Assembly (NCBI GenBank): GCA_947000775.1
Contig: CAMQGK010000048.1
Span: 2,996,501-3,060,500, forward strand
Direction of reading: 5' to 3'
Source of the DNA: Pterois miles
Taxonomy: Eukaryota; Chordata; Actinopteri; Perciformes; Scorpaenidae
Length of the DNA stretch: 64,000 nucleotides
Positions 22,479 through 32,845 of this stretch are shown here, one piece after another (within the stretch, counting starts at the first letter, position 1; each line of letters starts with the position of its first letter). A program made the position numbers and the translations under genes. Below the pieces are notes generated by a model. That model was given only the letters and a program-made list of their open reading frames with translations, was not told the origin of the DNA and made no database searches.

Positions 22479-25400
22479 CTGTGAGGGAAAAAGAGGAAAA
22501 TGTTCCTTTCAGTGAGGGAGAAACGGTGGCCAGCAAAAGTGAGATTTTATCATGATTACATTTGTATGTATATAAATAAAGACTGAACACAAGAAAGTAG
22601 TTCAGACAGACAATATTTGAGACCACACAGTTGAGCAGAAGTCAGGTAATTATGCCCTTCAAATTCATCTTATTTACACACAGGATTTTGGTTTATCGGT
22701 GCATAGACAGCTAAGCTATCTGAAAAAACATGTACTGCTTTGCTTTCTTGACAAGAATCAGATGAGTAGATTGATACCACTAAATACAAATGTTGCATTC
22801 AAGTTTTGTGGGATTTTAGAGATGTGACTTGCAACCATTCACATCAAGACGGTTGTTGTATGATTGCAGAATAAGTTGTGCAGTTTAAACTACTGTGAAT
22901 TCACAGTTTAATTACACTGAACCCTGGCTGATGTGAGGCAGCCATATGCGGCTTTCAGACACCTCCATATTATTAAAGGATGACTTGTGTATGATATTTA
23001 AGTTGAACTATCCCTTACATATCAGACATGTCCACAGAACTGGAATTGAAATGCATATTGACCATGTGGGGGAAAAAGGTTTCAATCCATAAAGCTTTAG
23101 AAATGTGACTGGACTTGAAGACCACACCCAAGAGGAAAAAGCTAGCAAGCAGGGAAGAATGACACGACTTGAAACGTGAACTGATGCCTACGGTCTGTTT
23201 CTGAGTCTCGGTCCATTTCTGTCTCCACAGATGCCCTCTTCCTCTTGCAGCCCTGGTTGCTTTCTTGTCCCGACACGCTGCCCTCCTCATCATGATCCGA
23301 GCTGCTTCCTGGCTCAGCCGCTGGTGACGATGACTATGATGAGGCAGAGGAAGCACAAGGGCTTAAAATAAAGCCATCAAGAATATGCTAACAAAGCCTC
23401 AACTGTGTCTGCTTAGTTGGCTTGAATGACCTTACCTTGCCATTTGATGATAACGAGTCTTGCAAAGCAGAATTCAGAGTCTCCAGCACCACTACTGTTA
23501 CAGATACACGACACCAGCAAGTATTACTCACCTATTTGCAGTACATATATGGATGAACGACACAGACACATATGATCTAAGCTCTTCACCTGGGCGTAAT
23601 GATATGGTGAGGATGGGCACCTTCTTCCCGTTGCTTTGGTCTGTATTTCCATTCCCCCTCCTCTTTCTGCTCCTGCTCTTTGATTACCTGCTGGGATGAG
23701 ACCATCATACCATGAATCCTCTTTGTCCCTTCTTTACCATCGCCCCTCATCACTTTTGATTTAATTGACAAGTAAATTACCTTGGGGTCACTGGTAGACT
23801 CTTCCTCTTGTTTGACTGGTGGCGTAGAGGTCCAGGAGCATGAGGGGGGCCGACGGGAGAAGGTGACAACACTGGTCCGTGTGCAGATGGATTTGCCCTC
23901 TCATCAACATCAGGGCTCCCCTGTACTCTCTCTCCACCTTGTAAGGCTAAGGGCAAGTCGTCTCTTGCTGTTTGGCTGGATTTAGGCTTTCCTCGATCCG
24001 AGAGGTCCAGAGGCCCCTCGTACACCTCTCTAAGCCCTTCCCCAGAGACCCTCTCAGTCTTGGGTTGCAGGATTTCCTTTTTTTTCCTGAGGCTTAATTT
24101 GACTCTCCACATGCTCTACCAGACTTCTCAACCTGAACACCACAGTTGGCTCTTTGGCAAGGGGCTGAGGCACGCTCTGCTTGAGCCAGGGAGACCCAAA
24201 AACCTGCCTTCTAGGGCTGGCATGTTGGCTTGTTGGGATCAGGTTGGGAAAGCGTGGCAGGTCGGGTTTGGGTGAAGGTTGCACCGCCAGGCTGGTCCCT
24301 GAAGCAGCCGCAGTAACCCAGTCAGGGGATTCAGATAAGGGCCAGGGGAGAGTAGCAGGGCTGCTCTTGATTGGCTGAGGACGGCAGGGGACAGGAGCAT
24401 GGAGCACATGTCTGCTGGGGTTCACTTCTCCACCGGCTGAGGAAGAAGAGTTCTTAAGAAGGAGAGCTTGAGGAGGGATGGAGGATCGCTGGTCCAGTCC
24501 TTCAACACTCTGAGCTCTGTTATTAGAAACAGAGGCCCGGCGGATAGGGATGGTTATTAGGCAGTAATGCATTACTTAGTAACAGTAATATGATTATACT
24601 GAAGCTGACTTTTGATCATTCTTCTCTGGCTCCCACAACAATTCATTTTTTTCCCTTTGCTTAAATTTGGGCACATCCTATCACTGATTAGCTCCATTCA
24701 CTGCTCCATACTTCCTCTCTGTCTCACCTCCTCTCTCCAACACGAGTTACACTATGATCTGTCCTCCAGCAAAGAGGCTTGTATGACTCCTGTGAGAGTG
24801 GAGAAGGGCAGAAAAAATAAATTGACATATTTGTGGCAATTAATGATCACATAAATTAAAGTATTAGTTTGACAAAAAAGATTCTTCCTTTCCAGAGGTG
24901 GATGAGAAAGTTGATTCCACTCATCTGTGTACACTAAATCTGAATGTACAGCAAAGAGATGAGTAGCTTAGCTTAGCATAAGACCAGAAATGAGAGGCGC
25001 AGCAAGCATGGCTTGCACATGCAACAGAGAAAATATTAAAAACTGCATTTAAATGTTAATGCTTATGAGAGTGAGCTGCTTTAGAAACTTACAAAATGAC
25101 TTCTGTTCGTCCCTCTCAGTTGTCTGTGATCACTCTCTGAATAAAACACAAACATGACCGTGTAAGAATGAGAGCATGATAATCAACAAACAAGCAAACC
25201 ATCGTCCTTCCAGCTCTTCCTCATCCTCACCTTCAGCTCTTTGATCGGCCTCAGTCTTCACGGCAGTATTGCCATCTGCTGGCTGGTTACTGGCTCTGCT
25301 GGTTGCTGTAGTGACCAGAGCCATCGGTCCAGAGGAGGCTGAAAGGTCAGGGGAGCTGTTTGGTTTGGCCTCTGTGGTCATGCTGCTGCTGCCATTGGAG

Positions 25401-28400
25401 GACTGGTCACTGTGACCCCTGCTATACACACAGATACAGCATTGCATAGTCGCTGTGAGAGGCTGCATTCGGGCAGACCATAATCAGCTCCTGGGAGTTG
25501 ACAGATTCTTTTTGAATGGTAATTGTGGAGATATTGGTCATACAAGCATTTTCCACAAAAAACGTAAAGTGGTCACACATTTGCTGCATCAGCTACTACT
25601 GAAAAGTACTTTGAATAATAACAAAAAGGTGCTAATCTAAAATGTGAAAAACATGTTGTTTAGAGCCTCCTCTAGGTAGAAGATTGTTGACTCACATCCA
25701 TAGAAATGGAATGAGGAGAACCGACAGTCCCATTCAAATCAACGTAGCAGGATGGTCAGAGTAGAGGCCTCCTCTGGGTGGCCTATATAATTACCCAGAT
25801 CTTCCAGCGTCTTCTGCGTCCATTGAGCAAGCACACAAGCGTTTCCTTTAAAACAGCCTCCCAACCATTTGGTCTGAGTCTCATTCACATGAATGGAGGA
25901 AGGGAAATAACTCTAGATTCAGCTATTAGTGCATTTTACAACTTTTAGGACCTAATTGTTTAAATAAGGACTATTAGAGTATTTATACCGGAAAGATGAT
26001 TTACCTAAATTATCTGCTGATTTCAGATGTCTCTTTTCCAATGTAAGTCTATGGGAAAATGTCTTTTTGGGCCCAGTGGCATCACGTGATGGACATGGAC
26101 GTTGTAATTCCACCGTGTGAACACAATGAAAACTGGCTTCAAAGCCTGGAGCACTTTCTGGGAGCTAACTTCCATATTTTAATGGGGTAAATGGACCAGT
26201 GGACTAGTGAGGCTGGAGATATGCTTTCTACGTGCTTCTGTGTGCATGATGCATCTGTTTGGAGTGTTGGTTGTGCACACCTGCATCGGCGTCTAGTGTC
26301 CCTTTACACAGATGTCTATTCGGCTCTGTTACTGCTTAGCGGCTGAGAAACAATGTGTGACACCGACGTATGTAGTCATCATAACAACTAACAACAATCT
26401 GCATTTTCTTTTAACTAGTGAAATGACCACAGCGAACAGTTTAATACGCGTCCTCTCGTTCTGTTTCTGTGCTTTCACCATATACTCACTCGAGTGCTGC
26501 TCTGAGATTCCTGAGCTCATCTCTAAGTCTCTTGTTGTCCTTTTTCAGGTTGTTCATCTCTGCCGCTACAACACAGACCACAAGTCAAAATCAGAGCAAC
26601 AGTGTGGTCTTTAAAGTGGTTTTTTTCAGTGGAAAGGAAAACCATGGACAAAAGGTTGAAAGGAAGTTGTACCAAAGACCAGAAGGCAAAGAAGAGATTT
26701 TGTGGAAACAGTAAATGTTTTAGTAGTGATGCAAGACTGATGAAGTCAGGGGTGACAAATGGATGGAAGGCTGGATCTCTGATTTTGAAAGACGGACATA
26801 AAGCGAATACCCAGTAGAGAGATGTGCTGGAGGCTCTGAAGCTGCGAGGATTCAAATTCCTGCTGTCTTCTCTTGGCTACCTCCTGAGTTACTGTGCATC
26901 TGTCACACAGCCCCGCCCTCAGCCTACACAAGCAGCAGGAAACCACAGCATCAGAAACTGAACACACTCCTAGCGTTAATATTCACGTACTAAATGAACA
27001 CACATTGAACAGTCCAATAAAGCCAGGCTATGTAGCGGTTGAAACCACAAATAACACAGTTTTCTTTTTACAGATGAAACACTGAATGTTTGAGCATTAA
27101 ATTATAGCTTTAGTATTTTTCAGCCTGACACTATTTTCTCATGTTTTTGAGTCTCAGTGAATAATGGAGAACGCTGCAGATAACTCCTCACCGTCACTGT
27201 ACGTTCACTAACAGTGTTCGTTTTTGCCACTGACAGGTTCAGATTGTTATTTTAAGTGTCTGACAACATTATAGACATTATAGAAAGACAGAGACACCGA
27301 CAGAGAAATACTAAGCACTTTTCTTTACCTTTCACTTGACCCCCTCTGTTTGTTACTGTGTCTGACCAAGTGTCAGAAGTCTCGTTCTGAAGTCTCATCA
27401 CATCCACATTGTCTAAATAAGTTAAATATTCAGCCATGACATTGAAAATCTTTGAGATAACACTAAGCTACGCTTTCTGTACTCCAACACAGCAAAGTCT
27501 GACAATGCCATCACTCCAGTCCTCAACTCTCACTCATATCGCCACTGTTGTCTTCTGGCAACAAGTCACATGAAACGCTATAATTTCTGCTATTTTATTT
27601 TATAGTTTATTGTTACACATTTTATTACACTTTATATACCATATTTTAAGTATTTGTTTACCAAATTATTTGTAAACCTTTGAGAAATTATCTGTAAAAC
27701 ATCTATAAACATTAAATAGATAATTGTAACACTTTGTTAATAGATAATAATTGGTTTGTAAATCATCTGTAAACATTATTTCAATAAACACTTTGTTAGA
27801 TGACAATAATTGGTTTCTGGTCCATCTAACTACATGACATTTATATATACAAACAATTTCTTAAAGGTTTACAAAACATTTGATAATCACTAACCTAATT
27901 CCTAATATTGTTTATCAAATGTTATAATGTGTGTAACAGTAAACTGATAATAAATAGTTTACTAATGTATTAATTAATGTAATTGGTATTGTCTCAGCTG
28001 ATACAATATATTGTTTATAAACAAATTATTTCATGTTACACAGACTAGTGATAAAATAACATAAATTATAGTATTAGGCCCAACTAATAATTAGTAAACA
28101 TTATTAATTAGCATTTCATTGTTTGATAACAGTAAAATAACTATTAACAAAGTTTAATTGATTTACCATGTCGATAGTTATTATGAAGAGGTGGCAATGT
28201 TTAATACTCAGCAGCTGATGGACGCGACTTAAGATAAGATAAGATAAGATATTCCTTTATTGGTCCCACAGTGGGGAAATTCACTCTGCTTCACACCAGC
28301 AGAGTGATACAAGTAAACATGACGAAGACTGGGGAAGTCATCGTTATAAACCCCATAGCTCCATTTTGACGCTTTTTTAATGCACTCTGCTCAGACTAAG

Positions 28401-29007
28401 GACGTGTTAAGATAACATAAGATAAGATGAACCTTTATTAATCCCCGGAGGGACATTCGGGTGTTCAGTTCAGTTGAAAAACAGTTTTTGCATCTATCAT
28501 CAGGAATCTGTGGAGACTTATTCCTATTCATTTATTATTTCTTAAAAACTTTTTTAACCCGTGTCAGTCATTACCAGTAGTGATTTTATTGTGCTTGGGC
28601 TGTGCATCTTCTATAGTAGGCCTATAATACTCAGATAATATTCCTACTGGAACGTTACAGGGAAAAGGGTTATTTCTAATAATTAATATTAGATTCCTTT
28701 CCTGTGTATTTTGTAGTGTCTCTGACATTACTGTGTTTGCTGACTCTTCTCTACTTCTATCCTGCTGCGTTTTACTGTTTACCATTATCCAGTTTTGCCA
28801 AATTAAAAGTTTAAGTTCATTTGTACATGTGTCTCAGTACAATACACACATTATGGTACTGTCAGGTACTACACAGCTATATGAAGCTAACAGCAGTACC
28901 TGTTTTCCAGTGTCTTGATGTTCTCTGTGAGTAACCGCTGCTGTTCTTTCATCTGCTGGTTTTTGGTGAACAGTTCCTCCATTCGCTTTGTATCACTGTT
29001 TACATGC

Positions 29008-29046
<39 letters not shown>

Positions 29047-32028
29047 CAAGAATTAGTGTACTGTTAAAACCTACTGTCAATCAAATGTCAGTCTTTCTAC
29101 GATCAGCGAGATGCAGAGTAATAATATGTCTTCACAGGGACATTGAGAACAAACAGGCTGAATGTGGCTGAAGAATCAGATATCAGATCTAATATTTGAT
29201 TTCCTTTTCGTTTCAAGACTGCTGCTGCCTTTTCATATCAGCTTCTGCTATTACACTCGTCTTTTCCAACGGTGGAAGATGACATCAGATCATTAACTAT
29301 ACGCATAAAAGTCACAGGAACACACCACAAATGGTGGGACTGCATTCAAAAGAAAATAATTAAGTAAAAGTACAGATGTATCGACAAAATGTACTTCAAG
29401 TTCACACTTAAAAGTGTGGGAGATGACCATGGACTTTAGGAGGACCCCCTACACCATGCTCAGCAGTGCTGTGTCTGCTATGGAAGCCTTCAGGAACCTG
29501 GATCCCATAAACTCCCAGGACCTTAGAGGGAGTCCACCATGGTCCAGTTCTACCCTGCAATCATCCAGTCTGTTCTCTGCACACCCATCTCTGTGTGCTT
29601 CGGTCCAGCCAGCGAACAGGACAGCAACAGACAGGACCGTTCAGCTAGCATGGTCATCGGGCCTAAATGATCATTAGTTCACTTTAGTTTCTGAGCAAAC
29701 AGGCCTGCCTGCAGAGCTAATGTCCTTCACATCAGCCTCCGCTACCGTCTATCCACGGTTAATTAACAAAACGTTAGCATGTTAATGTGATAAACTAAGA
29801 TGGTGGACATTATGATACTATACCTGAACATTGGCATGTTAGCATTGTCTTTGTAAGGATGTTATGGGCATGTTAGCATGCCCATGTTAGCATTTATCTC
29901 AAAGTACCACCAGGTGATATAACAGTAGTCTGCAGCTAGCATGGCTGCAGACTACTGTTATATCACCTGGCAGCAAACCAAATGCCTCCTTTGGGAAAAA
30001 TAAATAAGTGTTGATTGACTTGATTAATTGAATAGTCCTGTTTTAAATTTTTTTTAAACATTTAAATGTTAGTAGCCTGTCAATATAGGTGAGGCTCTTA
30101 TCAGTACAAGTAATTACCAACTGTTGTGCTGAAGCTTAAGTGTAGTTTGGGATGACACGACATTGAGGCAGAAGAATTGGTTGATCAGACAGATCAGACC
30201 TAGCAGGCCTGTATATTACTTGACCCACAGTTTGCACATGTTGTCAAGGACTGTCCATCCAATCAGACACTGATCCAGATCAAGTGGAACAATGTTCTGT
30301 TGCTTCTACAACATTTGAAATGGACTCAAAGACTTTCTTGATTTAACTCCCAGTTCAGGCTGGTGTCATACACTGTTTATAGCCTAAATGCCAAAGATAA
30401 TGCACTGTAATTTGTGTCTCACAAAATCAAATTGTGAGTGATCCATGTGTAATCCATGTAGGTTGTACGAGGATGAGTATGTCGGATGGGTGGACTTTTG
30501 CTCAGGAGACTGGTGTTTGTGTCCTGTGTGAAACTAGAAGTCACCATTGATGTTATATCATAATTTATGAACTTCATTAATGTCACTTCCAGCATTATTT
30601 TAAGCCAAATCTCAATCATTTCCTAAACCTAACTAAGTAGTTGTATTGCCCAAACCAAAGGAAGTTGTTTCCTGTGAAGACAGGAGTTTATGTTAAAAGG
30701 ACTGTATGCATGTAGGCTAATGAGCAGAAACTGACAGATATTGAAGGACATTTGTTGGAAAACACACTTTTCCGTAAAAATTCTGTATGTATTTTGTATG
30801 AAAGTTGCCTAGTTGTCGTAGGGGGTAGGTTTTGTGTCTTGGGGTCCTCCCCCTGGAAATTTTGAGCGTCAAACACCTACTTTCTGTTGAATCTGTATGC
30901 AACACTTTGTGGTGTTTAAATGTCTTTATTTAAAGGAAAACAAACAATTCAGGCACCAGGTGACAATTCAAAACATAAAACTGTAATGTAATATAATGAA
31001 GTAAGGCTCAAATTATTATTCTCCTGTAGATCAACTTTTCTCATTTAATGTTATCTCTGCTGAGACAATACACATGCTGGCATGATTAACTCTTCCCTCT
31101 TCTTTTGTGTCTTTCGATTGTGGAAGTAAACCCCTGGGGGAAGTAAACCCTCTGGTGTCCATCTCCCTCCACCTGCTACCAAGCGATAGAACGACGAGCC
31201 CCAGCAAAGGGGCACCAGAGCTGGCCAAAAACAGCCAGAAACGGCCAAAAACAGCCAGAAACGGTCAAAAATGGTGAAAGAAAAGGCAGGAATAAAAAAG
31301 TGAAGTGGTCTGTTTCATTTCTTTGAGTAATAAATATACAGTTGTCAATGAAATGGTAATCTGCATGAGAAATGAAGCAAAAATTTGGTTATAATAATCA
31401 TCTAGTGATCAATTTGACCCAAACAGACGTGATCACTATAAACGGTTTTCACTGTGATTTAATATTGGGAGATGTGCCCCTCTTCAAAATACATTATAAT
31501 TATAGCCTTGCCTGGTTGTATGAGGTATCTACAATAATCCCACTCCTTTGCCAGTTTTTTTTTTTCAAGTGGAAATGAAACATTTTGGGACTGCCTGACT
31601 GAATGACTTGTTCCAACATGAGCTTCCTTACAAGCTGAACGTGACATGGACAAACACAGCATGTCTGCCTGCATGGTCCACAAAGACTTCAGGCCTGAGC
31701 AGGGCTCCCACAGCAGCTCATCTAACTTGAATATCTTGTCAGCGTTGTCTAAACATGATCATGTATAGACCTCAGGGAGGTGAAGACGCCACTCACCAGC
31801 CCTTCTTGTTGGACAGCTCTTGGATCTTCCCCTGCCACCCTGGAAGCCAAAAAAAACAACCCATCTGCTTATAATTCTTGCAAATTATACAAGATACATC
31901 ACGGCTGCATATGTGTGTCTCTTTTTCTCTGTTACTGATGGCAGCTGTTTCCACGAGCTCCACTTACCCTCCACTTCTCTCTCGTGGACCTCCCGCAGTT
32001 TGAGGAGTAGGCTGTTGAAACACTCCAT
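22417..32028 (-). CDS. rbbp8nl: rbbp8nl: RBBP8/CtIP N-terminal-like protein (11 coding exons)
   Basis: Assembled by eye from eleven minus-strand exons with GT/AG borders: 32028-31968, 31839-31797, 28995-28900, 26923-26811, 26565-26490, 25421-25231, 25136-25093, 24509-23781, 23690-23621, 23320-23192, 22478-22417. Phases agree at every junction; the total is 1614 nt (537 aa). Residues 1-130 form the CtIP-type N-terminal coiled coil starting MECFNSLLLKLREVHE; LRAGLCDRCTVTQE holds a CxxC pair (C73, C76) like the zinc site of CtIP. Residues 131-475 are low-complexity, rich in Ser/Pro/Thr, with PLDLSDRG near 374, a PxDLS motif of the kind that binds CtBP. The end is acidic, then basic (CKRKRASVE). 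The CtIP/Sae2-like C-terminal domain is absent, which together with the short length favours RBBP8NL over RBBP8. The cellular role is poorly known; CtBP binding is inferred from the motif. Exon 8 has two compensating indels, so the assembled sequence does not translate straight through. The final exon junction is less certain than the rest. Confidence 0.9.
23192..23320 (-). CDS. rbbp8nl: rbbp8nl coding exon 10
   Basis: Encodes EPGSSSDHDEEGSVSGQE, then GCKRKRASVETEMDRDSE: an acidic stretch followed by a basic cluster, typical of a nuclear protein. The acceptor (cgtcaccag) fits phase 1. The donor C|GTAGGC at 23192/23191 is the only phase-1 GT but is weak. Otherwise the frame runs on to a TAG about 40 nt further, or a phase-0 GT could be used. 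Confidence 0.7.
23621..23690 (-). CDS. rbbp8nl: rbbp8nl coding exon 9
   Basis: A 70-nt exon in phase 0 to 1 that encodes QVIKEQEQKEEGEWKYRPKQ and then REE. The acceptor is a tandem CAG-CAG (NAGNAG) site, so forms with and without the first Gln (start 23690 or 23687) are both possible. The donor is G|GTGCCC. Confidence 0.75.
23781..24509 (-). CDS. rbbp8nl: rbbp8nl coding exon 8 (large exon, two apparent frameshifts)
   Basis: A 729-nt exon (243 codons, phase 0 to 0) with a Pro/Ser-rich product. It opens SVEGLDQRSSIPPQ and reads in frame to VESQIKPQE. There an A8 run (24085-24078 on the minus strand) holds one base too many, and the literal frame stops at 24056-24054. The coding signal continues in the next frame with EILQPKTERVSG and the CtBP-type PLDLSDRG motif (codons at 24013-23990). 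It returns to the original frame near 23898-23896, where one G appears to be missing, and ends ICTRTSVVTFSRR, then VKQEEESTSDPK before donor GTAATT. The acceptor chosen (gctcag) is the only nearby AG that gives phase 0. The two indels cancel, which suggests assembly error in short homopolymers rather than decay. Confidence 0.85.
24870..25060 (+). repeat. Dispersed repeat fragment in rbbp8nl intron 7
   Basis: Contains 'ggatgagaaagttgattcca', 'tcatctgtgtacactaaat' and 'agcttagcttagcataagac', as in the family at 3735. It is antisense to the gene. Confidence 0.5.
25093..25136 (-). CDS. rbbp8nl: rbbp8nl coding exon 7 (short)
   Basis: A 44-nt exon in phase 1 to 0 that encodes SDHRQLRGTNRSHF. It has a good pyrimidine tract (ttttattcag) and the donor GTAAGTTT. 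It is short, so support comes from the phases fitting both neighbours. Confidence 0.7.
25231..25421 (-). CDS. rbbp8nl: rbbp8nl coding exon 6
   Basis: A 191-nt exon in phase 2 to 1. It encodes a Ser/Thr/Ala-rich, presumably disordered segment (RGHSDQSSNGSSS, then KPNSSPDLSASSG). The acceptor ends gtgtgtatag and the donor is AAG|GTGAGG. The frame stays open past the donor with acidic residues, so a longer alternative exon end cannot be ruled out. Confidence 0.82.
25740..26220 (+). repeat. Dispersed repeat in rbbp8nl intron 5
   Basis: It shares ordered blocks with 60300-60570: '.tttccattg.a.gtctatggg', 'tggcatcacgtgat.gaca', 'gttgtaatt.cacc' and 'cttcaaagcctggagcac'. The two copies are diverged but collinear. 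Class unknown. Confidence 0.6.
26490..26565 (-). CDS. rbbp8nl: rbbp8nl coding exon 5
   Basis: A 76-nt exon in phase 1 to 2 that encodes AEMNNLKKDNKRLRDELRNL, the end of the coiled coil. The acceptor ends gtgttgtag and the donor GA|GTGAGT is strong. Confidence 0.9.
26811..26923 (-). CDS. rbbp8nl: rbbp8nl coding exon 4 (CDRC zinc motif)
   Basis: A 113-nt exon in phase 2 to 1 that encodes LRAGLCDRCTVTQE and then AKRRQQEFESSQLQSLQ. CtIP has the near-identical LRAGLCDRCAVTEE, in which the two cysteines bind zinc. This exon is the strongest single piece of evidence for the family. The acceptor ends cttgtgtag and the donor is G|GTATTCG. Confidence 0.95.
27590..28180. repeat. AT-rich segment with degenerate internal repetition
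   Basis: Motifs such as 'aaattatttgtaaacctttg', 'ttggtttgtaaatcatctg' and 'ataattggtttctggtcc' recur in diverged form on both strands. This fits a decayed non-autonomous DNA transposon in intron 3. No ends were identified. Confidence 0.4.
28229..28330 (-). mobile_element. LINE/SINE 3'-tail fragment
   Basis: The minus strand reads CAGTGGGACC-type 3' end sequence (...TTTCCCCACTGTGGGAC..., AATAAAGG) and ends in (TTATC)n. This tail is shared with the four tRNA-SINEs of this window but lacks their tRNA head. Confidence 0.7.
28408..28475 (-). mobile_element. LINE/SINE 3'-tail fragment, variant
   Basis: Similar tail with 'gataagatgaacctttatta' and 'atccccggagggacattcg' on the plus strand. It resembles the fragment at 50305. 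Confidence 0.6.
28900..28995 (-). CDS. rbbp8nl: rbbp8nl coding exon 3
   Basis: A 96-nt exon in phase 2 to 2 that encodes DTKRMEELFTKNQQ and EQQRLLTENIKTLEN. This is the conserved coiled coil shared with CtIP (CtIP has ...EEFFTKNQQLREQQ...). The donor is CAG|GTACTG. The acceptor (aaacag) lies only about 15 nt from a (TG)n tract on the sense strand. Confidence 0.92.
29010..29043. repeat. (CA)n microsatellite beside rbbp8nl exon 3
   Basis: About 17 CA units on the plus strand ((TG)n on the sense strand of the gene), roughly 15 nt upstream of the exon 3 acceptor. Confidence 0.95.
29410..29665 (+). pseudogene. Reverse-transcriptase relic of a LINE (L2/Jockey-like)
   Basis: One frame gives EMTMDFRRTP, resembling the 'EM.VDFRR' segment of L2/Rex-type reverse transcriptases. 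A second frame gives MVQFYPAIIQSVLCTPI, then SVCFGPASEQDSNRQDR, resembling the later 'FY.SVI.SVL....WFG' segment. The frame change and loss of the rest show that it is dead. It lies antisense in rbbp8nl intron 2. Confidence 0.6.
29910..29970. repeat. Perfect 26-27 bp inverted repeat with short loop
   Basis: The arm at 29910-29935 (ccaggtgatataacagtagt, then ctgcag) is exactly complementary to 29945-29970. One more C-G pair closes the 7-nt loop. The repeat lies in rbbp8nl intron 2 and is surrounded by older repeated 'catgttagcatg' sequence. Confidence 0.92.
31222..31275. repeat. Short minisatellite, 20-bp unit
   Basis: Two and a half copies of ggccaaaaacagccagaaac. Confidence 0.8.
31797..31839 (-). 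CDS. rbbp8nl: rbbp8nl coding exon 2
   Basis: A 43-nt exon in phase 1 to 2 that encodes WQGKIQELSNKKG between split Gly and Cys codons. The acceptor has an eight-T run and ends cttccag. The donor is TG|GTGAGTG. It continues the coiled coil. Confidence 0.85.
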
Positions 32029-32057
32029 TGCAGCGGTGATCTCCTTAGACCTCGAGT
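31968..32057 (-). CDS. rbbp8nl: rbbp8nl coding exon 1 with start codon
   Basis: The ATG is at 32028-32026 and opens MECFNSLLLKLREVHEREVE, followed by G and the strong donor GTAAGTG. The exon is preceded by a pyrimidine-rich acceptor (ending tgtacag at 32058), which leaves 29 nt of 5' UTR inside it and implies at least one upstream non-coding exon. The frame is open upstream of this ATG to the acceptor, so a longer N-terminus is possible. M-E-x-F followed by a leucine heptad matches the start I expect of RBBP8NL proteins. Confidence 0.85.
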
Positions 32058-32811
32058 CTGTACAACAACAGAGACACAGAACATGTTTATTCAGATGTTT
32101 GATGGACTGAATGAAATGGTACTGAGTGCTTTTAAACTGGAATTGGACATGACATGACGACCCTATACACAACCTAAATCTAATGCTTTTACAAAGTATT
32201 AAAACCTCAAACTACTAATAGAGTGGAAACATCGTAAATCAGTCAGAGTTATCAAGGGCTTGGGCGTTATAGCCTGAGGACTGTGTTGTGTTGAGGACGC
32301 ACAGTCAAACTAACTTTGCTGTTGCTGCACTTTCATAAACTGTCCCTGTTACACAAATGTGGGAGCAAATTTCGTTGTTATATCAAGGATGAATGAAACT
32401 AGTTAGACTGGTCCTGCAAGGTCTGGGACTTAAGTCTGCAGTTTGTGTGCCATGAACATGAAACACAGTTTTTAACAGTTTGCCCATGTGCATGTGTACG
32501 CATTTATGTGCATCATAGGGTGTCAGTTTAAAACTGTAATAAGATAATTTGTCGATTGAAAGTCTCAATGCAAACAGGTGACTTTTTATGTGTCACTTCT
32601 GCTTTCTGTTTCACGCACTCACACAACCACATGATTGCCTATAAGCATGAATAGATGCATTGAATACTATTTAGCATGTTGATCAGTGTGGATCAGGCTC
32701 TCTCAACATGTCAGGATATGTCAAGCAAGTGACTGTTCAGATCACCTCAGCAGAGCAAGAAAAGACCTGTCTGCCTTTATGTTCTGACTCCGCAGTCTCT
32801 AGATCATTATT

Positions 32812-32845
<34 letters not shown>

